This document shows, in pieces, positions 54,347 to 63,549 of a stretch of 64,000 nucleotides of DNA; position 1 is the stretch's first letter; each line of letters opens with the position of its first letter. This stretch comes from CAVQEK01 sp963711495. Lineage in GTDB: Bacteria; Bacteroidota; Bacteroidia; Cytophagales; Cyclobacteriaceae. The translations under genes and the position numbers were made by a program. The notes below the pieces were generated by a model that did not search any database, was not told where the DNA came from, and worked only from the letters and a program-made list of their open reading frames with translations. The stretch is from NCBI GenBank assembly GCA_963711495.1, contig CAVQEK010000004.1:2170001-2234000 (forward strand), in the 5' to 3' direction.

Positions 54347-55456
54347 ATGAAAACAAAGAAATTATTATCAGCATTATTTTTAACAGCTTCGGTCTTCGCC
54401 ATTTTTTCGTGCAATGACCCGGTAGAAATGCCCAATCAGGACAGCAGTATTTTGCCCGAACGATTCAAAGTAGACATTCCAGCCAGTCTCAGCAGTGATG
54501 TTGTCACCAATGGCCGTACTGCAGGGATCGATACATTGCAAGGTAACGCTATCTATCGCCATCTCGGGACATTCATCGAAGTTGGGAAAAGTGCCTCGGA
54601 GATTGTCGAGGACATCATTCGGGGCATCGCAATATATCATATTAATAAACCGATGAGTTTATCATTTGAAAGCAACGATGACGGCATGGTTAAAAATCTC
54701 GAGGTAGTCAAAGATGCCAGTTATGATGGCCGAACCTGGGAATTTCAATTAACCATTACCGATGCGCAATCTGAATCGCAGCCTGATCGCGGAAATGGGT
54801 TGCAGATTTTTTGGAATCGTCAGCCGATTAAAGGGGTCGCCATTTTCAAGCCGTCGAATATGAACAAAAATGAAACAGGCGACTGGAAAGATGCATTATT
54901 CAGAATTGACTACAGTGAAGCCGGAGAATATGGTTATGAAGCCAATATGCTGGTTTCCATCGTTGATTTGCCTGTTGCCGATCCTTTGGACAATCCTTAT
55001 TCCATGAGTACCTTAAAGATGTTTGCCGGTAAAAGCGGTGACGTGATCGATGTTTATGGAAATTCAAATCACCCGAATGCCACATTCTTCACTGGAGATG
55101 TTGGATTTAACTGGGCGTTCGTCGCCTCGGGAAATGATAATGTCCACATCGGTGTAGCCGAGGTGGGTCTGCCTCCCAGCAATCTCGATGAACCGGGCCG
55201 CGATAAGTTGCTCAACTATTATTCTATTCAAAATGTATTCACCCGCGAGATCTACGCGTTGTGGCCGAACATCAGCCAGAAAAGTATCGATGCTTTCTTG
55301 TACAATACCGGTGCTCCGGGTTACTTTGACCAACACGGCTTCGTTCAGGGAGGTGCCTCGCCGGGACCCGATTATGATCAATTGGCTGTAAGACTCACAA
55401 CGCTCAGTCCTTATAATCCAAAAGAAATTGCCGATTTGGAGGTCAGCTTCAAATAG
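54347..55456 (+). CDS. unrecognised lipoprotein downstream of the TonB/DUF4249 pair
   Basis: 369 residues with a lipoprotein signal (FAIFSCNDPVEMP, Cys near 22). The rest is soluble and beta-rich with no membrane segment. Notable parts are HLGTFIEVGKSASEIVEDI near 66 and GPDYDQLAVRLTTLSPYNP at the C-terminal end. No family was recognised. It starts 137 bp after the DUF4249 gene and ends at a terminator, so it may be the cargo-handling member of the second ECF/FecR unit. Confidence 0.8.
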   Translation: MKTKKLLSALFLTASVFAIFSCNDPVEMPNQDSSILPERFKVDIPASLSSDVVTNGRTAGIDTLQGNAIYRHLGTFIEVGKSASEIVEDIIRGIAIYHINKPMSLSFESNDDGMVKNLEVVKDASYDGRTWEFQLTITDAQSESQPDRGNGLQIFWNRQPIKGVAIFKPSNMNKNETGDWKDALFRIDYSEAGEYGYEANMLVSIVDLPVADPLDNPYSMSTLKMFAGKSGDVIDVYGNSNHPNATFFTGDVGFNWAFVASGNDNVHIGVAEVGLPPSNLDEPGRDKLLNYYSIQNVFTREIYALWPNISQKSIDAFLYNTGAPGYFDQHGFVQGGASPGPDYDQLAVRLTTLSPYNPKEIADLEVSFK

Positions 55457-55481
55457 CGAGATCTTATCAAACGACAAAAGT

Positions 55482-55516
55482 AAAAGGCTGCGGAAGGGCG
55501 GCCTTTTATCGTTTTT
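55482..55516 (+). terminator. terminator after the unrecognised lipoprotein gene
   Basis: AAAAGGC (55482-55488), 12-base loop, GCCTTTT (55501-55507), then ATCGTTTTTT. It lies 25 bp beyond the stop. Confidence 0.72.
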
Positions 55517-55553
55517 TATTTTGAAAAGCGTAAAAGCAAATGAATTACTATAT

Positions 55554-57092
55554 CTATTGCGCCAAATTTTTATTTCTACGCACAAACAGTAACAACAAAG
55601 GAAGGCAGATCATAAAAAAAACGCCGACAATATAGAAAGCATCATTATAAGAAAGAAGGCGTGCCTGTTCTTCCACTTGTCGCTGCAATAGAGCCAGCGC
55701 ATGCAATTTCGCCGCGTGTTGTTCAAAACCTTTAGCCGAGTACAGGTCGATGAAAGAATGCAGGCGTCTGATTGCGGGATTGCTGTAGTTAGTGACATAT
55801 TGATGTAGAATGCTGGAGTGGTAAACGGTGCGTACGGTAATAAAAGTAGTCATGATGGCAATGCCAAAAGAGCCACCCAACTGACGGGCCATATTCAGAA
55901 AGGCTGTCCCCTGTGGCATTTCAACGTTTTTGAGATCGTAAACAGTAAGAGACACCATGGGACTGAACAAAAATCCGCCACCGATTCCACGAATAACAAT
56001 AGGCCAGAAAAAATTATCAGCACTGGTGGATAAGGTCATTCCCGAGACCATCTCTAAGAAAATGATGTACAGCACAAAGCCGGTAGCCGCGAGCAAGATC
56101 GGCGACAATTTTTTGATTTTCATAAGTCTGCCCACCACGGGCATGGCCAATCCTGCCGCTATGCTGCCCGGCATCAGCAGCCAGCCCGTCTGTTCTGCGG
56201 TATAGCCTAAAATTTCCTCACAAAATACCGGGATGATAAAGATTGAAGCGTACTGTCCAAAACCGCGCATGAACGCAAAAAATATTCTAGTACTAAAGCG
56301 ATAATATTTTAATAGTTTGAGATCCAGTATCGGACTTTCGGTGGTCAATTGGCGCCAGATAAAAAAGATGGCAGCCAAAATGCTCACAACGGTGAGGGCC
56401 GTAATATAAGTTGTCGAAAACCAATCCTCCCGCTCACCATTTTCCAATACTGTTTGGATGGAAAAGATGGCAGCCACGAGAAGCACAAACGCTAGCCAGT
56501 CGAAATGGCCGGTCTTAAATTTTTCTCTGGAATTTTTAATAAAGGAAAGAGACAGGATTGTCGCTGCAATGCCGATGGGAATATTGATGAAAAAGACCCA
56601 GTGCCACGATAGGTGGTCGGTGATATAGCCTCCGAGTGTCGGTCCTATGGCGGGTCCGATGATCACGCCCATACCAAAGATGGCATTGGCCATCCCAATA
56701 TCTTCCCTCGGGAATGACTCGATCAATATGGATTGCGCGGTGGACAACAAGCCTCCGCCGCCAAATCCCTGGATTATTCGAAAAATAATAAGCTCGGTGA
56801 TTGTGTGGGCATTGCCACAAAAGAAAGATGCTACGGTAAAGAGAATGATGCAGCCAGTGAAATAATTCTTGCGCCCCAGTTTATAACTCAGCCAACCTGA
56901 AAGCACGATCATCACTACGTTTGCCACGGCGTAACCCGTTACAACCCAGCCAATTTGCATGAGTGTGGCGCCCAGGTTGCCCATCATATCGCTCAACGTC
57001 ACATTCACGATGGAAGTATCGATCAATTGCAACATCGAGGCTGACACGACGGTAAATATGATGACCCATTTACTTAATGATATTCTTGGCAC
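55554..57092 (-). CDS. second DHA2 family MFS permease, unpaired
   Basis: 512 residues, 14 predicted helices, clearly paralogous to the DHA2 permease at 42.6-44.2 kb (shared DTSIVNV, GNLGATL, GRKNYF, GPAIGPTLGGYITDH and INIPIGI segments). No HlyD, TolC or regulator gene lies beside it; the nearest genes on the same strand start 420 bp away. It may borrow the adaptor and duct of the other operon, or work alone at the inner membrane. Confidence 0.92.
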   Translation of the reverse strand: MPRISLSKWVIIFTVVSASMLQLIDTSIVNVTLSDMMGNLGATLMQIGWVVTGYAVANVVMIVLSGWLSYKLGRKNYFTGCIILFTVASFFCGNAHTITELIIFRIIQGFGGGGLLSTAQSILIESFPREDIGMANAIFGMGVIIGPAIGPTLGGYITDHLSWHWVFFINIPIGIAATILSLSFIKNSREKFKTGHFDWLAFVLLVAAIFSIQTVLENGEREDWFSTTYITALTVVSILAAIFFIWRQLTTESPILDLKLLKYYRFSTRIFFAFMRGFGQYASIFIIPVFCEEILGYTAEQTGWLLMPGSIAAGLAMPVVGRLMKIKKLSPILLAATGFVLYIIFLEMVSGMTLSTSADNFFWPIVIRGIGGGFLFSPMVSLTVYDLKNVEMPQGTAFLNMARQLGGSFGIAIMTTFITVRTVYHSSILHQYVTNYSNPAIRRLHSFIDLYSAKGFEQHAAKLHALALLQRQVEEQARLLSYNDAFYIVGVFFMICLPLLLLFVRRNKNLAQ

Positions 57093-57511
57093 AATAAAAA
57101 GCTTTGGCAGCCATATTCCATAGAGATTGCTTTATTGAAATGTTAGACAATCAATTTTCTGGTTGCGGTCAGCAAATAAATTTAAGATCCTGGTTATTTA
57201 ATTGGTGGAAAAAGTTTTGATTTTTCTGACTCATACACTCATTTTTTTCGTCGGTCGAAAACAAATTTATTGAATGGCAAAATCTGGAAAAGGCGTTAAA
57301 ATCATACGAACAATATCACAGCATTTGGTCCCGGACAGTGATAGAAAGTCTGAACGCAAAACCATTATTTTCACAAGCATCAAATGACTTTTTAGCCATT
57401 TCGTCGAACTTCTGCCATAATATGCCACAGCTTTAATAACTGTACAGGTTACATTCTGTTTAGTTCGCAGTTAGTGCAGAGAAAATGTACAACGCAGATC
57501 CAGCGTCTTGC
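57093..57511. other. 419-bp spacer without a recognised gene
   Basis: AT-rich, no open frame with family features on either strand, no strong hairpin or repeat. It should contain the promoter of the second DHA2 gene, but no clear TTTG/TAnnTTTG pair was found. Confidence 0.5.
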
Positions 57512-58426
57512 TCAAAGAATTTTCCCGGATTCCTTTAATTTTTGGCAGGCCAAAGCAAAAGCAAGAATTAGCTGATCCAGGGGAAAATGATTGATGACCC
57601 CTCTCTCCGGGATATAATATAGTTTGAATCCCTTTGACTGTTGCCCCTGAAAAAAGTCAGGATTTTTACGGTCGGTTTGCCTGGTATGATCGTGTACAAT
57701 CATGCGATAAGGCCATCCATTTTTAATAAGGCGACTTGCCTGGATTTTTTCGATCGCCAGGGGCAAATATGCCAGCATGGTGCTCATTTCCAGCACTTTT
57801 ACCCTTTCATATTCTACTACGCCGGAGTCTGTTAAATACAGGATCGGGCTGTAATACAGATCTTCCAGGTGTAAGTATTCAAGGCCGTCGGCGTTGGTGA
57901 TTCTGTTGCTGGCATTCAACTTCTGTAAAAATGTTTCTAAGAAAGCTTCATTTTCCGGAGTGACGACCACCCGAAATTTGTAGAGCATAACGGCGGGAGA
58001 TATAATGGAATGTGCCGTTGGAGAAGATACTTCGGGTGGCAAATAATGCACATTTTCCCACGAAGCGATCTTATTTAGCAGATATTTATATCTCGGATCC
58101 TGCGTGAAATTTAACTGCTGGAATCCGGTATTAACTGCAAATTCCAGTGAATCCGACACATATTGCCCTAAATTGGTTTGGCCAAAATAATGGCGTAAAA
58201 CTACCTGTCGTTGTGAAACTTCCAGTCGGTGGACCAGTTGATTGTCCAGCAGATAATCGGCCTGGAAATTGTCCGGATTCCCGGAAAAGGAATTTTTGTT
58301 TAGAATACCGAAGCCCAGATAAGGCGGAAAATTCTGCTGGTTTTTCCAACTCTTGCCGATGTCATCCGGTACTGCACTTTTGATCGAATAATCCATAGCG
58401 TGATAAATCATTTTACAGTAAAACAT
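57512..58426 (-). CDS. uncharacterised soluble protein
   Basis: 304 residues from ATG 58426; ATG 58396 (MDYSIKSAVPDD) is an equally plausible start. There is no signal peptide or membrane helix. Composition is mixed alpha/beta with several aromatic-rich segments (YYSPILYL near 190, FKLYYIPERG near 270). No family was recognised and no motif suggests catalysis. It is a lone gene flanked by two spacers of about 400 bp. Confidence 0.75.
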   Translation of the reverse strand: MFYCKMIYHAMDYSIKSAVPDDIGKSWKNQQNFPPYLGFGILNKNSFSGNPDNFQADYLLDNQLVHRLEVSQRQVVLRHYFGQTNLGQYVSDSLEFAVNTGFQQLNFTQDPRYKYLLNKIASWENVHYLPPEVSSPTAHSIISPAVMLYKFRVVVTPENEAFLETFLQKLNASNRITNADGLEYLHLEDLYYSPILYLTDSGVVEYERVKVLEMSTMLAYLPLAIEKIQASRLIKNGWPYRMIVHDHTRQTDRKNPDFFQGQQSKGFKLYYIPERGVINHFPLDQLILAFALACQKLKESGKIL

Positions 58427-58801
58427 TTACCACACCAAGAGATTGAGGATTTTTGATGATTGGAAGGAATCTGACCTTTTTTCGGTTTCCTCCGCGCATC
58501 TATTTGGGCACCGTGGCGGCCAGCGCTCGGTTGCCGTACCCTCACCCGATATTTAACCGGGTTTGGTAGCTCTTGATGCTTAATTGTTCAAAATTAATAA
58601 ACGTTTAAGTATTTATAAAGTTACCGGTAAAGAATTTTTATTATGTATTAATATGTATTAATAAGAAAGGATTATTCGATAAATGTGGATTTATAATTAA
58701 TTTTGATGGTTGGATATTGAGGTAAATGACTGATGGATTCATTGGTTCTGGAGGAATAAAAAATACTGCCTTTATTACAGCGGAATAAAGCAAAAATCTG
58801 A
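58427..58801. other. 375-bp spacer before the Crp/Fnr gene
   Basis: No gene seen. It contains a GC-rich patch (58.48-58.57 kb) with a small inverted repeat ACCCG/CGGGT (58544-58562), and a tandem 10-bp repeat described separately. The promoter of the Crp/Fnr gene should lie here. Confidence 0.5.
58642..58661. repeat. tandem 10-bp repeat TATGTATTAA
   Basis: Two perfect head-to-tail copies, 58642-58651 and 58652-58661, about 140 bp before the Crp/Fnr start. Ten-bp spacing puts both copies on the same face of the helix, so a binding site is possible; chance in AT-rich sequence is the simpler view. Confidence 0.6.
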
Positions 58802-59485
58802 ATGGAAAATATATGGTATTTTGAACATGTTGATTTGTACAGAATACTCTGCCCCCACAAGATTGAAGAATATTCTAAAAAGCATTTTTTAAATTTCGGA
58901 AAGGGCGATTTCATTTATATGGAAGATGATCAAGCTGACCAGATCTATATGGTTGGCAAGGGAAAAGTTAAAATTGTACACTACACCAAAGACGGGGAAG
59001 AAGTTGTAAAAGCTATTCTTTCCAAAGGGGAACTATTTGGAGAAAAGGCAATTTTAGGTGAGCAAAAACGGGAAGAATCCGCTATTTCATGCAGCAGTGA
59101 TACATTGGTGTGTCCGCTGAATCGCGAAACCATGTACGATTTAATGCGAAAGGACCAGCGCTTTAGTCTGAAGGTTTACAAGATCATTGGATTTAGATTC
59201 AAAAAACTTGAAAGACGCCTGGAGCGATTGTTTTATAAAGATAGCAAATCACGCGTGCTTGAATTCATCAATGATATGATTCCGGAAGAAGCGGTAAGAA
59301 AAGGTGGTCATTACGAATTGGAGCATAATTTCACCCAAAAAGATATTGCCGACCTGATCGGCGCCAAAAGAGAAACTGTCACTAAGATCTTTAATCAATT
59401 AAGGAAAGAAGGGTTGCTGGATTATTCCAGAAATAAAATTCACATAGCCGACCTCCACTGGTTCGAATCCCAGGCGGAATTTTGA
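58802..59485 (+). CDS. Crp/Fnr family transcriptional regulator
   Basis: 227 residues. A cyclic-nucleotide-binding-type sensor domain (about 15-135, MEDDQADQIYMVGKGKVKI, KGELFGEKAIL) is followed by the dimer helix and a Crp-type winged helix (about 150-220, FTQKDIADLIGAKRETVTKIFNQLRKEGLL). Cys residues are few and not arranged as an Fnr iron-sulfur site, so it is not a classical oxygen-sensing Fnr. The effector is unknown. The following spondin-domain gene may be a target, but the 168-bp gap gives no proof. Confidence 0.9.
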   Translation: MENIWYFEHVDLYRILCPHKIEEYSKKHFLNFGKGDFIYMEDDQADQIYMVGKGKVKIVHYTKDGEEVVKAILSKGELFGEKAILGEQKREESAISCSSDTLVCPLNRETMYDLMRKDQRFSLKVYKIIGFRFKKLERRLERLFYKDSKSRVLEFINDMIPEEAVRKGGHYELEHNFTQKDIADLIGAKRETVTKIFNQLRKEGLLDYSRNKIHIADLHWFESQAEF

Positions 59486-59653
59486 TTAATAGACCAAATA
59501 AATATCGGATATTGTTTTATTAGTAGGTTTTCAGGGGCTTTGTCGTCCTTAATACAAATGCCGCTCATTTTTCCTGAAATGTGATCTGCGCCACATTTTA
59601 ACGATTGATGTATCCATAATTTTGCCTCATGTCTAACTAAATTATGACTTCCT

Positions 59654-60964
59654 ATGAATAAAATTGCAATCGTTCTTTCAGCAGTGATTCTTGCGGTAAT
59701 GCTCACATTTTCTGCTTGTGAAAAGCATGAAAATATGTTACCAAAAGCCAAAGCAACTTTTAAAGTGACCATTGAAAATGTGTTTGCACCGAAAATGTTT
59801 TTCATGACTGGTAAAACGGATATCATTATGCCGGGTGGTTCCGAATCATTTTCATTTCATGCCGGTAAAGGGCATTTTCTTTCATTTGCAACCATGTTTG
59901 GCCAATCAAATGACCTGTTCTATGCGCCAGATGATCACGGCATTGCTTTATATGATGATATGGGAAATGCTTTGTCGGGTGATATTACCGATATGGTTCA
60001 TTTGTGGGATGCGGGAACCGAAGTTAACCAGGAACCAGGCGTAGGACCTGACCAGGCTCCGAGACAGTCAGGGCCAAATACCGGTGCTGATGAAAACGGT
60101 ACGGTAAAATTGATCACCGATGTGAATGATGGATTTACATATCCACCGGATAACGAAGTGATTAACGTGATGATTGAAAATGACGGAGGCACAATGTTCA
60201 CGGTCACTGTTAAAAATGTTTCGGACATGTACGGTTTTCAAACTCCGCTAGCGCCAAATGTTTGGGTCATTCACGGCGATGCCATGCCGTTGTTCACTGC
60301 AGGCGAACCTGCATCGGCGGGATTGGAAGCGTTGGCAGAAGATGCAAATAATTCTATTTTGGGCGATCAGCTTGAAATGGAAACAGGATACGTTTCACCG
60401 GTGGCTCCTGGTATCTATGTTGTACATGACGAAGATGTGATGCCTGTTTTTACTGATGGAGAAATGGATCGCGGTGATGGCTTGGAGGCGCTGGCTGAAG
60501 ATGCAAATCCTGCTGTGCTGGATGCATCGCTTGAGGGAATGATGGGGATCTCTACGCACGGCATTTTTAATACTGCAGTAGGGGCAACTACTCCGGGACC
60601 GATTATGCCTGGACAAAAATTCGAATTTATGTTTGATGCGAGAAAAGGTGATCACTTGTCATTTGCTTCGATGCTCGGTCAGAGTAACGATCTCTTCTTC
60701 TCGCCCAGAGATCAGGGCATTGCACTTTTTGAAAATGTTACTCCGATTAACGGAAATATTACCTCCAAAATAAAATTGTGGGATGCGGGTACTGAAGTCA
60801 ACCAATATCCAGGTGCTGGAAATGACCAGGCACCAAGACAAACCGGGCCAAATACCGGAGCTACTGAAAATGGCCATGTCATGATGGTTAATGATGGATT
60901 TACCTATCCTGATGTGAGTGACATGATTAAAGTAACGATCACTCCGATGAAATTGAACCATTAG
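59654..60964 (+). CDS. spondin-domain lipoprotein with internal duplication
   Basis: 436 residues, a lipoprotein (TFSACEKHEN). The spondin_N domain marks (LSFATMFGQSNDLF, LWDAGTEVN, QAPRQSGPNTGA, DGFTYP) occur twice: an N-terminal copy (about 36-175) lacking the first part of the domain, and a full copy (about 185-432). Inside the second, the PLAPNVWVIH...GLEALAEDAN unit is itself doubled (about 207-240 and 250-287). Spondin domains occur in animal extracellular matrix proteins and in bacterial surface proteins of unknown role. It ends at a strong terminator. Confidence 0.85.
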   Translation: MNKIAIVLSAVILAVMLTFSACEKHENMLPKAKATFKVTIENVFAPKMFFMTGKTDIIMPGGSESFSFHAGKGHFLSFATMFGQSNDLFYAPDDHGIALYDDMGNALSGDITDMVHLWDAGTEVNQEPGVGPDQAPRQSGPNTGADENGTVKLITDVNDGFTYPPDNEVINVMIENDGGTMFTVTVKNVSDMYGFQTPLAPNVWVIHGDAMPLFTAGEPASAGLEALAEDANNSILGDQLEMETGYVSPVAPGIYVVHDEDVMPVFTDGEMDRGDGLEALAEDANPAVLDASLEGMMGISTHGIFNTAVGATTPGPIMPGQKFEFMFDARKGDHLSFASMLGQSNDLFFSPRDQGIALFENVTPINGNITSKIKLWDAGTEVNQYPGAGNDQAPRQTGPNTGATENGHVMMVNDGFTYPDVSDMIKVTITPMKLNH

Positions 60965-60994
60965 TCATTGCTTAATAAATTAAAACCCTTTAAT

Positions 60995-61026
60995 AAAAAG
61001 GCGGTCAGTCCGATCGCCTTTTTTTT
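60995..61026 (+). terminator. rho-independent terminator after the spondin gene
   Basis: AAAAAGGCG (60995-61003), loop, CGCCTTTTT (61015-61023) continuing to eight T. Confidence 0.85.
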
Positions 61027-61196
61027 GGTATTATAATTATCATCATGCCAAAGTTGAACAGTGGCTTGAAAATCGCTAAGCCATAAAACTGACGGCAGCA
61101 CATAAATTAATTGAAAAAATCCAACACAATCGCAATTTTTATTTGTTATGATACTACTAACTTCAACTTTAGTGTTAACCAAAAAAAATTAAAATC

Positions 61197-61799
61197 ATGG
61201 GTAAAAAAATCTTATTGCTTGCTGGTGATTTTGTAGAGGATTATGAAGTGATGGTGCCTTTTCAGGCATTACAAATGGTAGGTTTTGACGTGCATGCTGT
61301 ATGTCCTGATAAAAAGAAAGGGGAAACTGTCGCTACTGCTGTGCATGATTTCGTTGGAGATCAAACCTATTGTGAACTACGAGGGCACAATTTTACCCTC
61401 AATGCTACATTCAGTGAGGTTAAACCCGAAGATTATGATGCTTTGGTGATTTCCGGAGGTCGTGCTCCTGAATATACCAGACTTAACAAAAAGGTGCTGG
61501 ATATTGCCCGGCATTTTGCTGAAAACAACAAACCGATTGCCGCTGTTTGTCATGGCATACAAATTTTAACTGCCGCAAATGTAGTGCATGGACGTAAATT
61601 AACTTGCTATCCTGCAGTAGGTCTCGAAGTGAAGTTGGCAGGAGGTGAATATGTTGACGTGCCCGCCACCGAAGTGGTAATCGATGGTAATCTGGTAACT
61701 TCGCCGGCATGGCCGGGTCATCCAAAATGGCTGGCAGCTTTTCTGAATGTACTGGGCACGAAAATCACGCATGATAAGAAAGAAACAATGGCTGTTTAG
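61197..61799 (+). CDS. DJ-1/PfpI family protein
   Basis: 200 residues, the usual length for the intracellular protease/glyoxalase-like branch. The start KKILLLAGDFVEDYEVMVPFQAL carries the acidic Glu near residue 14, and the nucleophile elbow AAVCHG has Cys118-His119. The family includes glyoxalases, deglycase candidates and chaperones, so the activity is open. It is a single gene between a terminator and a 394-bp spacer. Confidence 0.92.
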   Translation: MGKKILLLAGDFVEDYEVMVPFQALQMVGFDVHAVCPDKKKGETVATAVHDFVGDQTYCELRGHNFTLNATFSEVKPEDYDALVISGGRAPEYTRLNKKVLDIARHFAENNKPIAAVCHGIQILTAANVVHGRKLTCYPAVGLEVKLAGGEYVDVPATEVVIDGNLVTSPAWPGHPKWLAAFLNVLGTKITHDKKETMAV

Positions 61800-62193
61800 T
61801 AGAAAAATTTTGGTTGATTCAATCGTTTATGATCACATCCAACTTTAAATATTCCTGCTGAATTTGGAATTTTTTCCAAACATTTACAGTTTAAAAAGCA
61901 GGTGGTAAATTTAATTGTTCTTTCTGATTGCAAACGACTGCATTCAACTTCAAGAATCATAAACATGAAAGAAAAATATATCCAAAAAAGGGCTGATTTC
62001 GGGTAACTTATGTTGACATTTCTTTGGGGATGTTGCCTTTCTCTTATTTTTAGAGAGAGCGCCTGGATCAGCCTGATTTTAATACTTCCATATGAATAAA
62101 CATCTGCATTGTTCTTTTTAACTTCAGTAATAATAAATTTTTTCCATCCCGTATCAATATTTTCTTTTAATTTACCCCAATTGATTTGATCAT
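61800..62193. other. 394-bp spacer between the DJ-1/PfpI and GntP genes
   Basis: No supported gene. A minus-strand frame of 134 codons fills the spacer exactly and overlaps both neighbours; its first 50 codons read like a protein N-terminus but the rest does not (see rejected items). No clear terminator follows the DJ-1 gene. Confidence 0.5.
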
Positions 62194-63513
62194 ATGCCAC
62201 TTATCGTTGTTGTATTGGGGATAATTGTGTTGGTCCTGCTGATCGCTTACTGGCGTTTCAATGCATTTTTAGCCTTCATTATTGTTTCATTTGCCGTTGG
62301 TCTGGCTGAAGGCATGTCATCGGAAACTGTATCGGTTTCGGTTCAAAAAGGTTTGGGCAATACGTTAGGATCGCTGGCATTAATACTGGGCTTTGGGGCA
62401 ATTATTGGGAAAACAATGGCTGAAAGCGGTGCTGCCCACAGCATATCCGATCATTTTACGGTATATCTGGGGCATAAGCGATTGCGTTGGGCGTTGATGC
62501 TGGCCGGTTTTTTTATTGGCATTCCCATGTTTTTTGCGGTAGGTTTTGTAATCTTAGTGCCCATCGTTTTCACGCTTGCGGCAAGTACGAAACTTCCGAT
62601 CATTTATGTGGCATTGCCCATGGTGGCTGCCTTGTCTGTTACCCACGGACTATTGCCCCCGCATCCCGCGCCGACATCGTTGGTGCAGCTTTTTCATGCA
62701 GATATGGGGAAAACCCTGGTTTATGGTTTCGTGGTTGGTATTCCCTGCATACTTATTGCAGGATTATTTTTCTCCAGATATCTTAAAGGGTTTAATCCCA
62801 AACCTTTAAAAGCGTTTTATGATCCGGAGCTTATCGAGCAGCATGATCATATGCCATCATTTTCGCTCAGTTTGACTGTGGCGGTTTTGCCTGTGTTTCT
62901 GATGATCGTGTCTTCGGTATCAAAAGCATTTATTGCGCCCGATATTCCCGGCAGGGGAATACTTAATTTTATTGGAGACCCGGTGGTGGCCCTGCTCATT
63001 TCTGCCTTGGTTGCCATGTATTTTTTACTCCTGCGAAGAGGTATTGATCTAGGAAAAGCCATGACTGATATTGGAGAAGCCATGAAAGAAATTGCACCGA
63101 TATTATTGATCATCGGCGGAGCAGGAGCATTGAACCAGGTTTTAGCAGACAGCGGAGTGAGTACTTTTATAGCACACTCCCTGAAGGGAATTGGCATATC
63201 AGCATTGATATTGGGTTGGGGCATTGCTGCTTTAATACGTATTTCCGTGGGATCAGCCACCGTTGCCGCGCTGACTACAGCCGGGATAATCGCCCCACTG
63301 GCAGCTCAACAAGGCGTCGATCCGAACCTGATGGTTATCAGTCTTGGCGCTGGTAGTTTGATATTTTCACACGTCAATGATGGTGGGTTTTGGTTATTCA
63401 AAGAATATTTTAATTTGTCTGTGGTGGATACTTTGAAAACCTGGACAGCGATGGAAACGATCATTGCCGTTTTGGGTTTGATCATTGTTCTTGTTTTGAA
63501 TACCTTAATTTGA
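62194..63513 (+). CDS. GntP family gluconate/organic acid permease
   Basis: 439 residues with about 12 membrane helices, normal GntP length. Family marks include the N-terminal LIVVVLGIIVLVLLIAYWRFNAF, FGAIIGKTMAESGAA near 70, PPHPAPTSLV near 153 and HVNDGGFW near 395. GntP proteins import gluconate or related sugar acids with protons. A RidA-family gene follows 36 bp later in the same direction, which suggests an amino-acid or imine-forming catabolic cluster continuing past the right edge. Confidence 0.94.
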   Translation: MPLIVVVLGIIVLVLLIAYWRFNAFLAFIIVSFAVGLAEGMSSETVSVSVQKGLGNTLGSLALILGFGAIIGKTMAESGAAHSISDHFTVYLGHKRLRWALMLAGFFIGIPMFFAVGFVILVPIVFTLAASTKLPIIYVALPMVAALSVTHGLLPPHPAPTSLVQLFHADMGKTLVYGFVVGIPCILIAGLFFSRYLKGFNPKPLKAFYDPELIEQHDHMPSFSLSLTVAVLPVFLMIVSSVSKAFIAPDIPGRGILNFIGDPVVALLISALVAMYFLLLRRGIDLGKAMTDIGEAMKEIAPILLIIGGAGALNQVLADSGVSTFIAHSLKGIGISALILGWGIAALIRISVGSATVAALTTAGIIAPLAAQQGVDPNLMVISLGAGSLIFSHVNDGGFWLFKEYFNLSVVDTLKTWTAMETIIAVLGLIIVLVLNTLI

Positions 63514-63549
63514 ATTTTAACTTGCTCAAACAATTCGAATTTTTAAATT

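Noticed and set aside
55064..55585. 173-codon minus-strand open frame opposite the unrecognised lipoprotein
   Set aside because: The plus-strand gene has a lipoprotein signal, terminator and better composition; this frame crosses the terminator hairpin.
58640..58665. TATGTATTAA tandem repeat as the start of a CRISPR array or origin iterons
   Set aside because: Only two copies of 10 bp with no spacers, cas genes or replication gene nearby.
61796..62200. 134-codon minus-strand open frame between the DJ-1/PfpI and GntP genes
   Set aside because: It overlaps both neighbours. The first 50 codons look protein-like, but the remainder has unlikely composition and no family resemblance, so at most it is the remnant of a broken gene.
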